A stretch of DNA of 64,000 bases from Aphrocallistes beatrix (lineage: Eukaryota > Porifera > Hexactinellida > Sceptrulophora > Aphrocallistidae): NCBI GenBank assembly GCA_963281255.1, contig OY725500.1, forward strand, positions 558,001 to 622,000, in the 5' to 3' direction. The notes beneath the pieces were generated by a model. It was not told the origin of the DNA. It searched no databases and saw only the letters and a program-made list of their open reading frames with translations. Of this stretch, positions 42,124 through 52,888 are shown in pieces (the first letter of the stretch is position 1; each line of letters opens with the position of its first letter). The position numbers and the translations under genes were made by a program.

Positions 42124-43944
42124 CTATTGCGTCCCGCTTTTAACATGGCTCAGGTTGGCATGCATGAATACAGCATATTTACCGTTGTCTAGCTTGCACT
42201 GCTTGAGTAGGTAGTTGAGTCCCTCGCAGTACTTGAGCTCACTGCTGTTCTGAGTGCAGCGGATGAAGTCTTCTAATTCCCTAGTACACGGAACCATTCC
42301 TTGAGAGTACTGGGAGGGAGATGCTGAGGATTGAGGATCATCCCTACAAAATATAATTCTTAATGCTCACAGTGGGACATACCTAAATTACAGAACGGAA
42401 CGGAACCATTCCGGGAAATCTGAGTACCTAATTTACGGAACTTAACGGAACGGTTCCGGAATTTTAAATGCCTAATTTACGGAATATTCCGTAAATTAGG
42501 TATGTCTTCAGTGTTTATTTGTTGATTATATGGAATATTCCGTGTAGATAATGACTGATTAGAATCAAGGTATTATACAGTCTCAAACCCATACATTTCC
42601 ATACGCATAAATCGATAAATAACATTATAGATTGGGTAATATTCTAAATTTTCACGCTCCTGAACAATTACGGGATTAAAATCATACGCCTAAAGGAGCT
42701 CCTAGATAATCCCTTGCTTACAACTGAGAATTACTCACATGTATCCTTGAGAGGGAGAAGCTTCCTGTGACACTCCCTCTCCACTCCCTCCTGAACCCAG
42801 ACCTCCCACCATCGCATGGCCAATAGTATGTCCCTACAACACACACGTGACAAAATAGAACAAGCATAATGGGACCAAACAAATACAGTCAGGGTTGCTT
42901 AATATGAACATTCGTTTATTATGAACTAACCTCCTGGTCCCAATTTCACTTTTTAGATAGGATTTGTATTGAATCAAGTTCGCTTAATATGAAGTATCTC
43001 TATTATGAACATATTTTTTGGTCCCCTGGTGGTTCACAATAAGCGACCCTGACTGTACAAGTTTATGTAAAGTCGTTCAAATAAGGTCTATACTCAAGAA
43101 GACATTTTGTTTGGTATACTATTGCTAAGAATTTGAATTGTGTATTCAGAAACAAGCATATTAATATTGAATTTAATGAAAACTTAAATTCATATCTCAT
43201 AGAGATTCCAACCTCTAGCATTGAAGAATTCAACAGAAGTCATCATTCATTTTGATGGTTGCTGTTAGAAACGACGAAAACAGCTTATCATTTGGAATAT
43301 AACAAAAATGCTCTCTATACTCCGCAGTAGCACAGCCCTCGAATAGTCGCCTCCCTTGAAAAGTTCCCTCCCCCCACACACAAAAAAGAGGGCGAACATT
43401 CCACTATTCCTTAGGAATTTTTTTGATAAATTCTTCTCTTCCATCATTTGTCCAATCATTCGTTTCGTTGGATCGGTTGGGAAGTCTGCTATGTCTGAAA
43501 TATTAATTTTCATCAGGCTGAGGCTAAAAATAATAATCGCAAGGCCGTAGCCACCAGAGGTGTGAAGTGGTCCGGTTGAAACCAGTCCGATCGTACAGAA
43601 TGGTCCTTTTTGAGGCTAAATTGGTCAAAAGTGGTCATGTTGAATCCGGACCAAACAGCTAGGCTCTGAATCGCCTGGTGTATTATTCAGAATATATAAA
43701 CCGAACTCACAATTGCGACTCCGGCAGCCGTGCTAGCGATCTGCGAGAGCATCCCTGGTTGGGAAGATGCGGGGGCCGTTTTCGCGGGTACCTGCGACTT
43801 CGTGGGGGCAGGGGGAGCCCGACTGGGAGCAGCGGCCGTACTCATGGGACGAGACGTAGCTCCGATACCTCGGCTAGACTTGGGAGCTCCGAATCCGAAC
43901 CCTGACCCCCCTCCGAACCCACCCCCTCCGCGTCTCCGAGGCAT
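42124..43944 (-). CDS. CHCHD2: CHCHD2/CHCHD10-type twin CX9C mitochondrial protein
   Basis: Exons 43944-43711, 42833-42739 and 42343-42124 join in phase, coding about 182 residues (human CHCHD2 151, CHCHD10 142). The N-terminus is basic and Gly-rich (MPRRRGGGGFGGGSG), followed by Pro/Ala-rich sequence and the hydrophobic stretch GMLSQIASTAAGVAIVGHTIG. The C-terminal domain has both CX9C motifs: CTRELEDFIRC and CEGLNYLLKQC, then KLDNG, where human CHCHD2 has CRLANGLA. These proteins are oxidised by Mia40 in the intermembrane space and act at cristae and complex IV. After KLDNG the frame runs about 18 more residues into MITE sequence before its stop; a GTAAAT right after LDN could instead be a donor to an unseen last exon. 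Confidence 0.9.
42376..42507. mobile_element. MITE of the CCTAATTTACGGAA family, in CHCHD2/10 intron 2
   Basis: GACATACCTAAATTACAGAA at the left and CCGTAAATTAGGTATGTC at the right are inverse copies. The interior repeats GGAACGG and GGAATATTCC. A second copy lies at about 53031-53242 in the SNARE gene. Confidence 0.75.
42578..42715. mobile_element. MITE copy in CHCHD2/10 intron 2
   Basis: From CAGTCTCAAACCCATACATT to GGAGCTCCTAGATAATCCC. It is the inverse of 9714-9898 and has TA just before it. It ends about 24 bp before the exon 2 donor of the gene. Confidence 0.65.
42886..43055. mobile_element. TA-flanked MITE, CAGTCAGGGTTGCTTA family, copy 2, in CHCHD2/10 intron 1
   Basis: Ends CAGTCAGGGTTGCTTAATAT and ATAAGCGACCCTGACTG are inverse, with TA on both sides. 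Same family as 31344-31527. Confidence 0.85.
43550..43670. repeat. GGTCCGGTTGAAACC repeat in CHCHD2/10 intron 1
   Basis: AAGGCCGTAGCCACCAGAGG at the left, then GTCCGATCGTACAGAATGGT and TTTTTGAGGCTAAATTGGTC. It is an inverse relative of the complete copy at 50636-50765; its right end is damaged. Confidence 0.7.
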
Positions 43945-43992
43945 TTCAGAAGATTAGAGCTAAGCGCAGAGAGGAATTCGTATTTTGAACAG

Positions 43993-44425
43993 CAGGCCTC
44001 TCAACTCTCACGATCTCGTCGTGTGTCTCACGATTTAGAACTGTCACGAAAATTTTGGTCTTGCAATGGACAAATATTCCATGGAATATTGGTCCGGGGG
44101 ACCATTTTTTTTAAGGAAAATTGGTTTAATGCTTATAATTTTCAAATTCAAACGCATAAAATTTTCCATTAAAAATTGGTCCGGATGGACCAAAATTCCA
44201 TGGAAAATTAGTCCATAGTAGGACCAAGATTTTCAGCGTAGGTCCGATTTTCCCCTATTAAAATTGGTCCCCCGGACCAAATTTTCATGGAAAATGGTCC
44301 CCCGGACCAATTTTCCAGTGACAGAACCACTGCTCGTAATACTATATTCCCATATCTCACGATTTTCGTGTGATGGCAAGTGACACCATCACACGATTTA
44401 GTTAAATTACAGGTTGAGAGGCCTG
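43993..44425. mobile_element. hAT-like MITE upstream of CHCHD2/10
   Basis: The ends CAGGCCTCTCAAC and GTTGAGAGGCCTG are exact inverse copies. The interior has TCTCACGAT words near both ends and many GGTCC/GGACC and TTCCATGGAA palindromes between 44050 and 44320. I could not read a clean 8-bp duplication. It starts 49 bp upstream of the CHCHD2/10 start codon. Confidence 0.7.
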
Positions 44426-45388
44426 GAACAAGCGAGAACAGAACTTGTAGAGTTTTTGAAATATAAATTTCTATAATTCTATAACACACTTTCTTTCAGA
44501 ACTTTCCAAATTTCAACACAAAGAATCGAAATTCAGTAGAACGATTGAACATAAGTGGTTCTCTATCTGACTGAATTTCGTGCTGATAAATTAAAAACTA
44601 AGGAAGTTATTAATAAATCCCATCACGACGTCCTAATCCCATATTTCCCTTCAAAAATCAATAGATCGTTGTTAGCGTGTAAAATTATCTCTGCATTCAA
44701 ATTTTCAGATATCTATGGCGTATGGCTTTCCTATTAATTATGGACAAAAAACAAAAAAATAAACACTATTGCATTTTGATAGAGACTAGATAGTTACAGT
44801 TTAAAATATGCCCATAAAATGAACAATTTCCAGAAATATGAAGAGATTATACTACAACTGTAATCTAAGGTTTTGACTGTAGATTTGAATACGACAATGT
44901 GTCTATATGAACTTTCTAATTTATATTAAATCTAAACTTATTAAGATTCCAGATTAATTCTGTAACTTTAAATGTTGTATTATCTCTCAAAATATTTAGC
45001 TTTACAGAATCGAGTTTTTCTGTGCTTTCAAGGATATCGACAGGAATGGAATCTGCAGGAGGATTAGAGAGATTACTCCTAACATAGAGACAAGTTCTTT
45101 AGCTGTGGGAGAGTGAGATGAGGCGTCTGCATTGTGCCATGATTGGAGGTGATACAGCAGATCTGTGCATAGATATAGCATAGCAGAGTCAGGACATTCC
45201 TCGTAGAAGCAAGAAGAAGGAACGGAGTTAACTCACTGTCATCAAGTTGTAGCAGTGCACTGTCAGATAGCTGAACCCCCGCCAAGTTGGCACACGAACA
45301 TAGAGGTTAGTACAATTCAACGAACCTGCTAACTCCAATAGTTTGCAAATATATCTCAAAACCAACCTCTCTCAGTGTATATGTATGT

Positions 45389-45522
45389 AGCTGTCATACT
45401 GTTATCTCATGGCTGTCATACTGTTATCTCGTAGCTGTCATACTGTTATCTCATGGCTGTCATACTGTTATCTCATGGCTGTCATACTGTTATCTCATGG
45501 CTGTCATACTGTTATCTCGTGT
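45389..45522. repeat. 22-bp tandem repeat, six units
   Basis: Six copies of GCTGTCATACTGTTATCTCA (plus TG), nearly identical; two have CG instead of CA near the end. Confidence 0.95.
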
Positions 45523-45597
45523 TGGGAAGAGAGTTGAGGTAGCTGATACCTAGCATCTGATGAGAAGTGTCTATATATAGAACGGGACACAAGTGTC

Positions 45598-45726
45598 GTG
45601 GAGACTATATTTTGATCAGAAAATGTGTAGAATTTGGATCAGAAATGAGGAATTTGTATTAACTAGTATCGAAATTCTTCATTTCTGATCCAAATTCTAC
45701 ATATTTTCTGATCAAAATATACAGTC
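45598..45726. repeat. Long hairpin (about 55-bp arms)
   Basis: The left arm runs from GAGACTATATTTTGATCAGA to GATCAGAAATGAGGAATTT, the right arm is its inverse up to CAAAATATACAGTCTC. The loop is about 18 bases. There is no flanking duplication or MITE-like end, so it looks like a local inverted duplication. Confidence 0.8.
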
Positions 45727-46002
45727 TCGTGTCTTAGCCATTGTTGCAAGGAATACCTTAGTTGATCATGAGGGTGATGATGATGATGTGCATATTTGGA
45801 ACAGAGTAGTGGCGTAATGAGGTTGTAGTGATTCCTAATTTGCCTGAGTAATACACTGAATTAATCTTAGCGTCATTTGATGCTAATTAGTTGATTCTCT
45901 ATGTTAGATTTCAATATGCACGTTGAATAGTCTTGCTTGTTGTTCAATAGTGGAAGAATAAGATTCAGTTGGGCTATGATCTGAGTTGAATAGAGTGCTT
46001 CA

Positions 46003-46087
46003 CGAATGAGTGGAATGTTTCGTGAGATCTCTAGTCTACTCCTTACTAGAGAACCCACGAAACAATTCCACTCATTCGTGAAGTGGC
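46003..46087. repeat. Hairpin (about 35-bp arms) beside the NLR fossil
   Basis: CTTCACGAATGAGTGGAATG at 46003 is repeated in inverse at the other side as CATTCCACTC-like CAATTCCACTCATTCGTGAAG. The arms also share CTAGAGA/TCTCTAG blocks around a 7-base loop. Confidence 0.8.
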
Positions 46088-46229
46088 GCGAAGGAAAGAA
46101 GTATGAGTCTAGTGCCCGTGGTAGGAATTGCGCAAGTGTTTGGAAATGATGCGGGATTAGCTGGATTCAAATAACTTTTCAGATTATCACTGTGTTAACA
46201 TTCCAACCAATCACCTCAGGCAAATGTGG

Positions 46230-47470
46230 AGTCTATCATATTGGTATCGCATCGACATGTACTTTGCATAGAGAGACGGAATGGGTAGGAAGATTTGACG
46301 GTATGTAATGGACAGGAAAGACACCATCCGTAGACTTACGCAGTGGGTCACCGTTTTGAAAAAGTTGTTCATAATGGACGATGTAACGAGTACTCAGCAC
46401 TATCCAACACAGCCAGAATGCACTCACAAACTCCTGTATGGTCAAGTGGGCAAATGCCCTACACGAGTCAGTTACTCATGAATATGTCCTTCAGTTAGTC
46501 CCAAGCAATGCATTACTTCTCTATCAGTGGTGGACTGCCTCAAAAAATCGGTCCGGAATAAACCCCATCTCACACCGGGAAATTTCCCGCTCTCCACCTT
46601 GTCTACTCTAACAGGATGTTCTTAGAGGATATCAGTTCGCGGCAGTGCACACTCAGGTTTGCCACTTCTCCAATGCGGTACAAACTGTCAATCACGGAGG
46701 AACCAACTGCGAGAGTTCTCTGCTAATTCTTTCAGTCTCATCCGGAATAACTGGCGCCTTATTAGATAGTGATAGTTCTATCATCAGGAGAGCGGGAAAT
46801 TTCCCGGTAGATAGGAGATGAGCTTTGTTCCGGACCGATATTTTGAGACAATCCGTCACGTGTGTGAGATACAATTAGTTCACTTCTTTCGTGAAGGTAG
46901 ACCAGTCTTTCCAATTGGGTTGGAGAGTGAAGTAAAGATCTCGATTTTTAGGTGAGAATCCCAACACCTGGTAGAACCTGTTGATGATTAGGTTCGGGAT
47001 GAGATGACCTATGTGCGTCGGTCCACTGATGGACAGGAAAGTGGAATTAAAGGCTTTCCGATTGAGGAGGAGGTAAAGCAGAGTTTTTTGGAAAGAGACA
47101 CTTTTCGTGAACTCGTCCATACTATCGATTATCAAGGAGAACATGTCGGTCAGAACTGATTGGCATACCAGGGAGATTTCCAGGAAATGCGACACAGAAC
47201 TGAGGGAGTAAACTGTGTCAACTCTACCTCCACGGGTGTAGTGCTGTTTTGTGGTAAAGGAAGCTCTTGCCACTGATGGGATTTCCTATCATGCACCAGA
47301 TCTCTGTTTTGGATGGGATGTAAGCTTTTATTATAATTTATCTGCGAAATCTCAGGAGTGATATGTCCATCGCTATTTTCCGCATGGATGCTATTTCACT
47401 GTAAGTTGTCTCGTCTTCTGGTTTCTCTTTTATAATAGTCAGAGGAACTTAGACAGATTCAATGTTAATT
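46230..47470 (-). pseudogene. Broken NLR (NACHT-domain) gene
   Basis: In order on the minus strand: PLTIIKEKPEDETTYSEIAS (about 47460-47395), a Walker A motif GNPISGKSFL (47286-47257), then after a frame change RVDTVYSLS and the Walker B block FSLIIDSMDEF (about 47145-47110), FYQVLGFSPKNRDLYF, and, after further stops, AHLTIQEFVSAFWL (about 46455-46414). This is the order of a NACHT ATPase and its helical tail in animal NLRs: GxxGxGKS, LIIDGLDE, EVLGFS and HLTIQEFLAA. NLRs sense microbial or stress signals and oligomerise by NACHT. The reading frame is lost at least twice within the core, and part of it (46535-46600 and 46790-46865) is present as an inverted duplication, so it is very likely non-functional. 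Alternative: a functional gene with unusual introns. Confidence 0.72.
46535..46865. repeat. Inverted duplication inside the NLR fossil
   Basis: The arm 46535-46600 (GACTGCCTCAAAAAATCGGT to GGGAAATTTCCCGCTCTCC) returns in inverse at about 46790-46862 (GAGAGCGGGAAATTTCCCGG to GATATTTTGAGACAATCCG). Arms are about 65-70 bp, spaced by about 190 bp. The right arm is in frame with the NACHT sequence, so the left arm is the extra copy. Confidence 0.8.
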
Positions 47471-47587
47471 TGGCTTGCCATATTGGATAATGGCTTAACT
47501 CTTAGCTGAGTGAGCTCCGTGGAGATGTATGTACATTCCTGAACAATACTAAAGTTGGTAGAATTGGATTCTGTTTCGCTTGGAACT

Positions 47588-47655
47588 CGGATAATCCTCC
47601 CAAGGATCTTCTAGTTTCTATACTTTTGGTCTAGAAGATCCGTGGGAGGATGCAT
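47588..47655. repeat. Short hairpin
   Basis: ATCCTCCCAAGGATCTTCTAG and CTAGAAGATCCGTGGGAGGAT are inverse arms around about 20 bases. It is the fourth such structure within 2 kb. Confidence 0.85.
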
Positions 47656-48315
47656 ATATAATATTTCCCGCACTCTCCATCGAGAAATCTTTGTGGTAAA
47701 ATGTTTTTATATTTGCCACAAAATACACTGAGAATTTGACGCTAGGAATCAAGAAAATCCGTTCCAATCTTTTACTTTCTGACATTTCAATCGATTCTAC
47801 AGAAACAGATTTGGATTGTGAAAAGTCTGAATATTTTTTCTATTTTAGTGTATTATGTTATAATTTTTGCATCCTATTTATAAATGTTATTATTATTGAA
47901 ACTTTTTATTATTGTTGTTATTATTAAAACACAATTAAACTGAGCATAATATTGTAGCAGTCAAGCAGATTTAATATTATACTAAGGTTATAAGGAAATA
48001 ATCGATATATTTAGCTATTCGTGATGGGTGGACCATAGCATTCTATATACTAAGGCAATGGCACTCACCAAAAAAATAGTACCATGGATTGGTTAAATAC
48101 TTCAAAACCAATAATTTTGATATTGTAGATATTTCAATTTTCCATCAATTTAGGCATTCACCCCCCTGACAAACAAACTAACTATTATTTCAGAACAATT
48201 GAAATGAGATATATTATTTGGTTTTTAATTCACATAGTCGAATTATTTAATACTTAATACATACAAATTATCAAAAGAATAGTTAATCACAATATTGAGA
48301 CTTGAGGGACAGACT

Positions 48316-48533
48316 TGACTTAGCTTGAGGGACAGACTTGACTTGACTTGACTTGACATGACTTGACATGACATGACATGACATGACATGACATGACTTG
48401 ACATGACATGATATGACATGACATGACTTGACTTGACATGACATGACATGACTTGACATGACATGACATTACATGACATGACATGACTTGACTTGACATG
48501 ACATGACTTGACTTGACTTGACTTGACAATAGA
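48316..48533. repeat. ACATG/ACTTG pentamer microsatellite
   Basis: About 40 five-base units, mixing TGACA and TGACT, with only a few other changes. It lies in the middle of the Mutator-like element. Frames through it look like repetitive proteins but are not genes. Confidence 0.95.
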
Positions 48534-48765
48534 AATAATATGCAGCAAAACAATACATTATTGTAATACACTAGTGTTGTATGTGAAGTAAATATAATAT
48601 TGTGGTTACATAATATTTTCATAATGAATATTTAAACAACCATGAACTCACAATATGAGATAATTATATAGTTGATAATAACAGTTATTTAATTAACGGT
48701 TTTAGGATTGAAGTATTTAACCAATCCATGGTACCAATTTTTTGGTGAGTGCCATTGCCTTAGTA

Positions 48766-49125
48766 CAGTGTTTCTCAAACTAATTTATCACACCGCCCCC
48801 TAATCAGGATTTTACTGTCGACACCGCCCCCTCCCCTTACTCATGATCCGTAAGCCATCAACAGTGTAATTGTTATATTAATTAGTCACAGAAAACGATT
48901 GACAGTGTGATTATTGTACTTTCTAGCTCTTACAACTACAGTGAATGTTGAAATTTGTTTCAAAGATTGACCATCAATATTCTGGAATACATATTTTTTT
49001 TGAGGTTCAAATATCGCAGATGTATTGCTAACAAAACACATTAGCGCCCCCTTACATTATCGCGCCCCCCAACAACCTTTCAGCGCCCCCTGGGGGGGCT
49101 CTACGGCCCACTTTGAGAATCACTG
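48766..49125. mobile_element. hAT-type MITE inserted in the Mutator-like element
   Basis: Ends CAGTGTTTCTCAAAC and CTTTGAGAATCACTG are inverse; an exact 8-bp duplication CCTTAGTA lies at 48758-48765 and 49126-49133. Blocks CACCGCCCCCT and GCGCCCCC recur near both ends. CAGTG-type ends with TCTCAAAC are known from many animal hAT MITEs. Confidence 0.9.
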
Positions 49126-49552
49126 CCTTAGTATATAGAATGCTATGGGTGGACCAATTTGAAGCGTTTAAATACCAAGAATTATTCAAGTCGAATTATT
49201 GTAAGGTTTTTATTAGCTTTACGGGGGGGGTTAACACCCAAAAGTGCTAGTAAATATCTCCAGTACATCTCTGTGTCTTAGAGAATTTGAAACACGAATT
49301 GAAGAGATAGTAAATATATATCGATATTCCCCATCAGGTTCTTGTTCGAATTCTTTAAAAAGATAATTTACCTTCTTGTATCAGAGTAGACTAGCATAAT
49401 ATTCGTCAAAAACATGACATCCTATCTTATTTAAAATTAATAAGATTAATTTTAAAAGTATTCCTCTCATAAAGTTGATAATTATTCTCTACATACTTCC
49501 ACACATTACATTGTGTTATAATCTCCGTTAAGAGTTGCACGATAAGAATCAA

Positions 49553-52112
49553 TCACAACTCAGGGTTAGCTGCTACAATAGTGAGTCCCCATCTCAGATC
49601 AGTCAGCATAAACTTCAGCGCTTTCGTCCAGTGTTCATCCGAGTTGAGTTGCCTCCGAATAGAATAGAATCCCGACTCTTCACACCCGATTTTATCTCTC
49701 TCGATCTTGTACGGAAGAGACATTTGTTGTTCTTTACTCTCGAGTGCGAACTTAAACTGATTCACGCAATCAAGAAACGCGACTAGTCCTGAATCAAAGC
49801 GTGTGTCTGCGAATATTCGGATAGAGCTGGAGCTGTAGAGAGGATACTCACGCTTGGTGGCTAGCTCTTCCACGTAGGAGTGGTTCCCATACGGAACAGG
49901 AAGAAAGTTCACGAACTGTAGACATGTCTTCCTTCCTAAGCAGTGCAGCAACAACACAGCTTGTCCTAGACCAGCGTTCACTTCATTCCACTCCACAGAA
50001 ACGCTTGGAAGTCGCCCCAGCCGGAATCCATTGATCGTCCCAAAGTGTCCGTTATGCCATATATGGAATGCACTGTTGAGTACGTTCGTCTTCTTCAGTT
50101 TGTTCAGCTGACCTGTGACGTAATGCAGTTGGTTGCCTACGCTCTGCTCCTCATCTTGGAACTGGAGATGCTGCTTCAGGAATTCGTTGAAATCTTTCCA
50201 GTAAGACTGCTCTTTCTGATTGATGGATTGCTCTTTCGATTCCTGTTCTTTAATTTCAGACTAGAAGAGCAGTAAACTAAATAGAAATTAATTTAATTAT
50301 TTGGGTAAATATATCATAATTTCGTTTTATAAACTTTAAAATTTCATTGATTGACAGTCATAAAATATGAAAAAGCTCCTCTATTATTCGCCAAAAAATG
50401 ATAAAACAATTAAATAATAAAATGATTACTTTCCATCCAAAACTCATTTTGAAATTTCGAAAAGACCTTGCCTTGCCTTGCGGAACTTAAAATTTGAAAT
50501 TTAATACTTCTTAAGAGCACCAATACATTTTTTTACTGACGCACCTCTTTTGGAAATATGCGATTCGGCAGTTGTGGCTCATTTTAACACCTTGCCGCAC
50601 AAAAATTTTCTCCCTACGACATGGTATCAAGTGCAGGGCCGTAGCCACCGGTCTGGTTGGTCCAGTCCGGTTCTTTTGACCAATTTAGCCTCAAAAAGGA
50701 CCATTCTGTACGATCGGACTGGTTTCAACCGGACCATTTCACATCTGGTAGCTACGGCCTTGAAGTGGAATCTCTGAAGGATGTGATAGCTCCACTCACC
50801 TCTATCTGTAGCCTCTCTGCCTCTAGACCCGCCAGCTGTTCTCTCAGTTCTCTCTCTTCGCGTCTGCATCTCCTCAGCTCTCCCTCCAGCCCCTCTCCCT
50901 CACTCGGCTGACTGCTCAGATTCCGCAGGAATGCATCGTACCTAATTTAAGTGACGTCATTTTCAAATGGGAAATCCAAGACATTGAAAAAGCTGTTTTA
51001 TAAGATCAGTACACGAGTACTGTCACGAAGCCCCCCGAAGTAAAGTGTCCGGGGCTAGCTAGTTCAGTTCGTTTCGGTAGAATGAAGGGGGGCAACTTAA
51101 TTCGAAGTGAGTTGCCCTCGGGGGGCACTCTACTTCTTGACAGTGCACCCCCTCTATTCCGAACAGTTCCGTACCAATGATCGAAAAATCGAATGAGTGA
51201 ATTTATTCTGATTAGTGAATAACTAATTCAACGGAACGATACACATTTGTAGTGTTATAATATTAAGGTTTTTCGGTGTTCGTATTATCGGGGGTGTCCT
51301 GAGATAAATTACAACAGCTGCATACTCTTACTCTTTGTTCTCCTCTTCCGATGCCCGGAGTTCCGCTTCCAAGCTCTCGATCAGAGTCTTAGTGCAGTCC
51401 TCACAGAGGGGATGGTCTATCTGAGAGTTCCTGCTCAGGATGTCGAAGAGGTGTGAGATGGGAGGGAAGGGGGAGGAGGGGAAATTAGGCTGAGAGGGAC
51501 CGATCACGCGTCGCTCTATCTTAGGTTTCGGAGTTGTTGGGGAGTCAGTGGAGACTTCTTTCTACAAACATTGTTATAACACACAGCATAGTGTATAAAT
51601 GCCAACTGTCCCGCTTTTTTAAAAATTCCATATATAATACTTTTCTATTACGTCCCGCCATGTCCCGCGAAATTCAACGCCGCGTCCTGCTTTTACATTC
51701 TTGCCAACTGTCCCGATTTTGGCGGGACGTCCCACTTTTTTCACTTTTCTATTGAGCTAATTTTCTCGAGTGTCCCGCTTTTACATGAAATTTCTCCATT
51801 ATGCCCGCTTTTTTTATTCGGTGTCTATAATACTTTGTATGTCCCGCGAAATTCAACGCCGTTTCCCGCTTCTATCATGGCTCATGTTGGCCTGTATGAT
51901 AATGCATTGCCAGATTCTTGCTTCCAGAAATTGTGTGAATACATTTTCAAACTTGACTTGCTTGTTCAACCTACACTCTCAGATTGTGTGGAATCAGTTA
52001 TGATGAGAGTGTCTGCTACATCCGGCTTATCGAGTATCGATGGATGAACTGTCAGGAGTTTCTGGCAGCATTGGCAGAGGAATAGCGATCTGTCGCTAGC
52101 TAGTGTTGTCAT
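49553..52112 (-). CDS. BECN1: Beclin-1
   Basis: Four exons join in phase: 52112-51975, 51561-51332, 50941-50800, 50260-49553, giving 405 residues (human 450). The N-terminus has the CxxC-type block LFLCQCCQKLL (human FVCQRCCQPL). The BH3-region block SHLFDILSRNSQIDHPLCEDC matches human GDLFDIMSG and DHPLCEEC. Coiled coil about 100-215. The evolutionarily conserved domain follows: LKKTNVLNSAFHIWHNGHFG, GFRLGRLPSVSVEWNEVNAG, LGQAVLLLH, PYGNHSY, VAFLDCVNQF, and HWTKALKFMLTDLRWGL. Beclin-1 is the scaffold of the Vps34 phosphatidylinositol-3-kinase complexes in autophagy and endosome traffic. All domains are present. Introns 1 to 3 all carry MITE sequence. Confidence 0.96.
50636..50765. mobile_element. 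hAT-like MITE in BECN1 intron 3
   Basis: Ends CAGGGCCGTAGCCACCGG and GGTAGCTACGGCCTTG are inverse copies. Interior GACTGGTTTCAACCGGACCA and TTTAGCCTCAAAAAGGACCA are shared with 32573-32790 and 43550-43670. A clean 8-bp duplication is not evident. Confidence 0.75.
51598..51890. mobile_element. AAAAGCGGGACGC-family MITE copies in BECN1 intron 1
   Basis: Two partial copies in a row: GCCAACTGTCCCGCTTTTTT at 51602 and GCCAACTGTCCCGATTTTGG at 51703, each running into CATGTCCCGCGAAATTCAACG words. The right one ends CATGGCTCATGTTGGCCTG only 80 bp from exon 1. An insertion of one copy into another is likely. Confidence 0.65.
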
Positions 52113-52888
52113 GACGACTGTGAGGATCAGAAAATAAGAATAGTTATTATGACCCAGTTCATGACCTGCGTAATATATATTACGTAGGTCATAAATTGAT
52201 AAAAGTTTCTATTCTACATTTTGAATTAGGCAGTTTGTATGTATAAAAGTAATGAATTCATTTCTAAAGTGTACTATTAGAGTGAATAAAAGCCAAATGA
52301 TTAGCAGAAATATATGCATGTGTTGATATAACTTAATAATTTATCCTTCAGGGGGGTAGGAAGATTATATTTAGATGGGGAACCATTGGGACTCTGTTTA
52401 TATAATTGCGCCACTGGGATCTCTGAAAAAATCTCTGAAAAAACGCCCCTGCTTCCTACCCCCCGGTCCTTGAAAGTGCGAAAATGTGATTCGCATAATG
52501 AATTAGCTTTTTCCACTTTTCATTTGCTCGGCCAGTTACCCAACCTCGCCCCAATCCTCCCCTGTGTCTCACATCAGTGTACTATCAATTAATTAAGTTT
52601 GGAGTTTCCTATAGAAATACTCCAAATTTTAGGAATTTATTGGAATTTGGGGTTTTTTTACATATTTGTGTACCTTGACTTGATATTATAAACCATCTCA
52701 TCAATTTTTAGAATTTGAATACAAATATTGTGCCACTTTGAGCCACTTGAATCAGTTTGTGTCGCAATAAAATTCCACTTTTTAATCAATATTTTTTGAG
52801 ATGATATATATATATATATATGTGTGTATTTACTTTGATTCTTCCATTTATTTGTCAAATGCTAGTTATTGACATCACAGGTGTGAAA
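52113..52888. promoter_or_regulatory. Possible shared promoter interval of BECN1 and the Bet1-like SNARE gene
   Basis: The start codons of the two divergent genes are 776 bp apart. A TA-repeat run lies near 52805-52820, just upstream of the SNARE gene. No defined promoter element is claimed; the call rests on layout. Confidence 0.25.

Larger units (their letters stand above)
44426..45849. other. Intergenic stretch with tandem and inverted repeats
   Basis: A 22-bp tandem repeat (45389-45522) and a long hairpin (45598-45726) are listed separately. A minus-strand frame at 45079-45285 (VQLSDSALLQLDD) could be a leucine-rich repeat remnant of the NLR fossil next to it, but is too weak to call. 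Confidence 0.45.
48035..49146. mobile_element. Mutator-like (MULE) non-autonomous element with nested hAT insertion
   Basis: The left terminal repeat starts ATAGCATTCTATATACTAAGG and runs to ATTGGTTAAATACTTCAA; the right one is its inverse (GAAGTATTTAACCAATCCAT, then GCCATTGCCTTAGTA) and is split by the hAT element before finishing TATAGAATGCTAT. The 9-bp duplication GGGTGGACC lies at 48026-48034 and 49147-49155. Terminal repeats of about 95 bp with 9-bp duplications point to the Mutator superfamily. The element was about 740 bp before the insertion. It contains a pentamer microsatellite and no transposase. Confidence 0.85.

Noticed and set aside
43265-43513. An 82-residue ATG-started frame (MKINISDIADF)
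   Set aside because: It lies in intron 1 of the CHCHD2/10 gene on the same strand, has no family match and no clear splice borders. A nested exon cannot be excluded.
45079-45285. Possible leucine-rich repeat (VQLSDSALLQLDD) downstream of the NLR fossil
   Set aside because: Only one weak repeat; the frame continues without the LRR period.
48243-48622. Long repetitive frames rich in Met, Ser, Cys and His
   Set aside because: They are translations of the ACATG/ACTTG pentamer array in a transposon.
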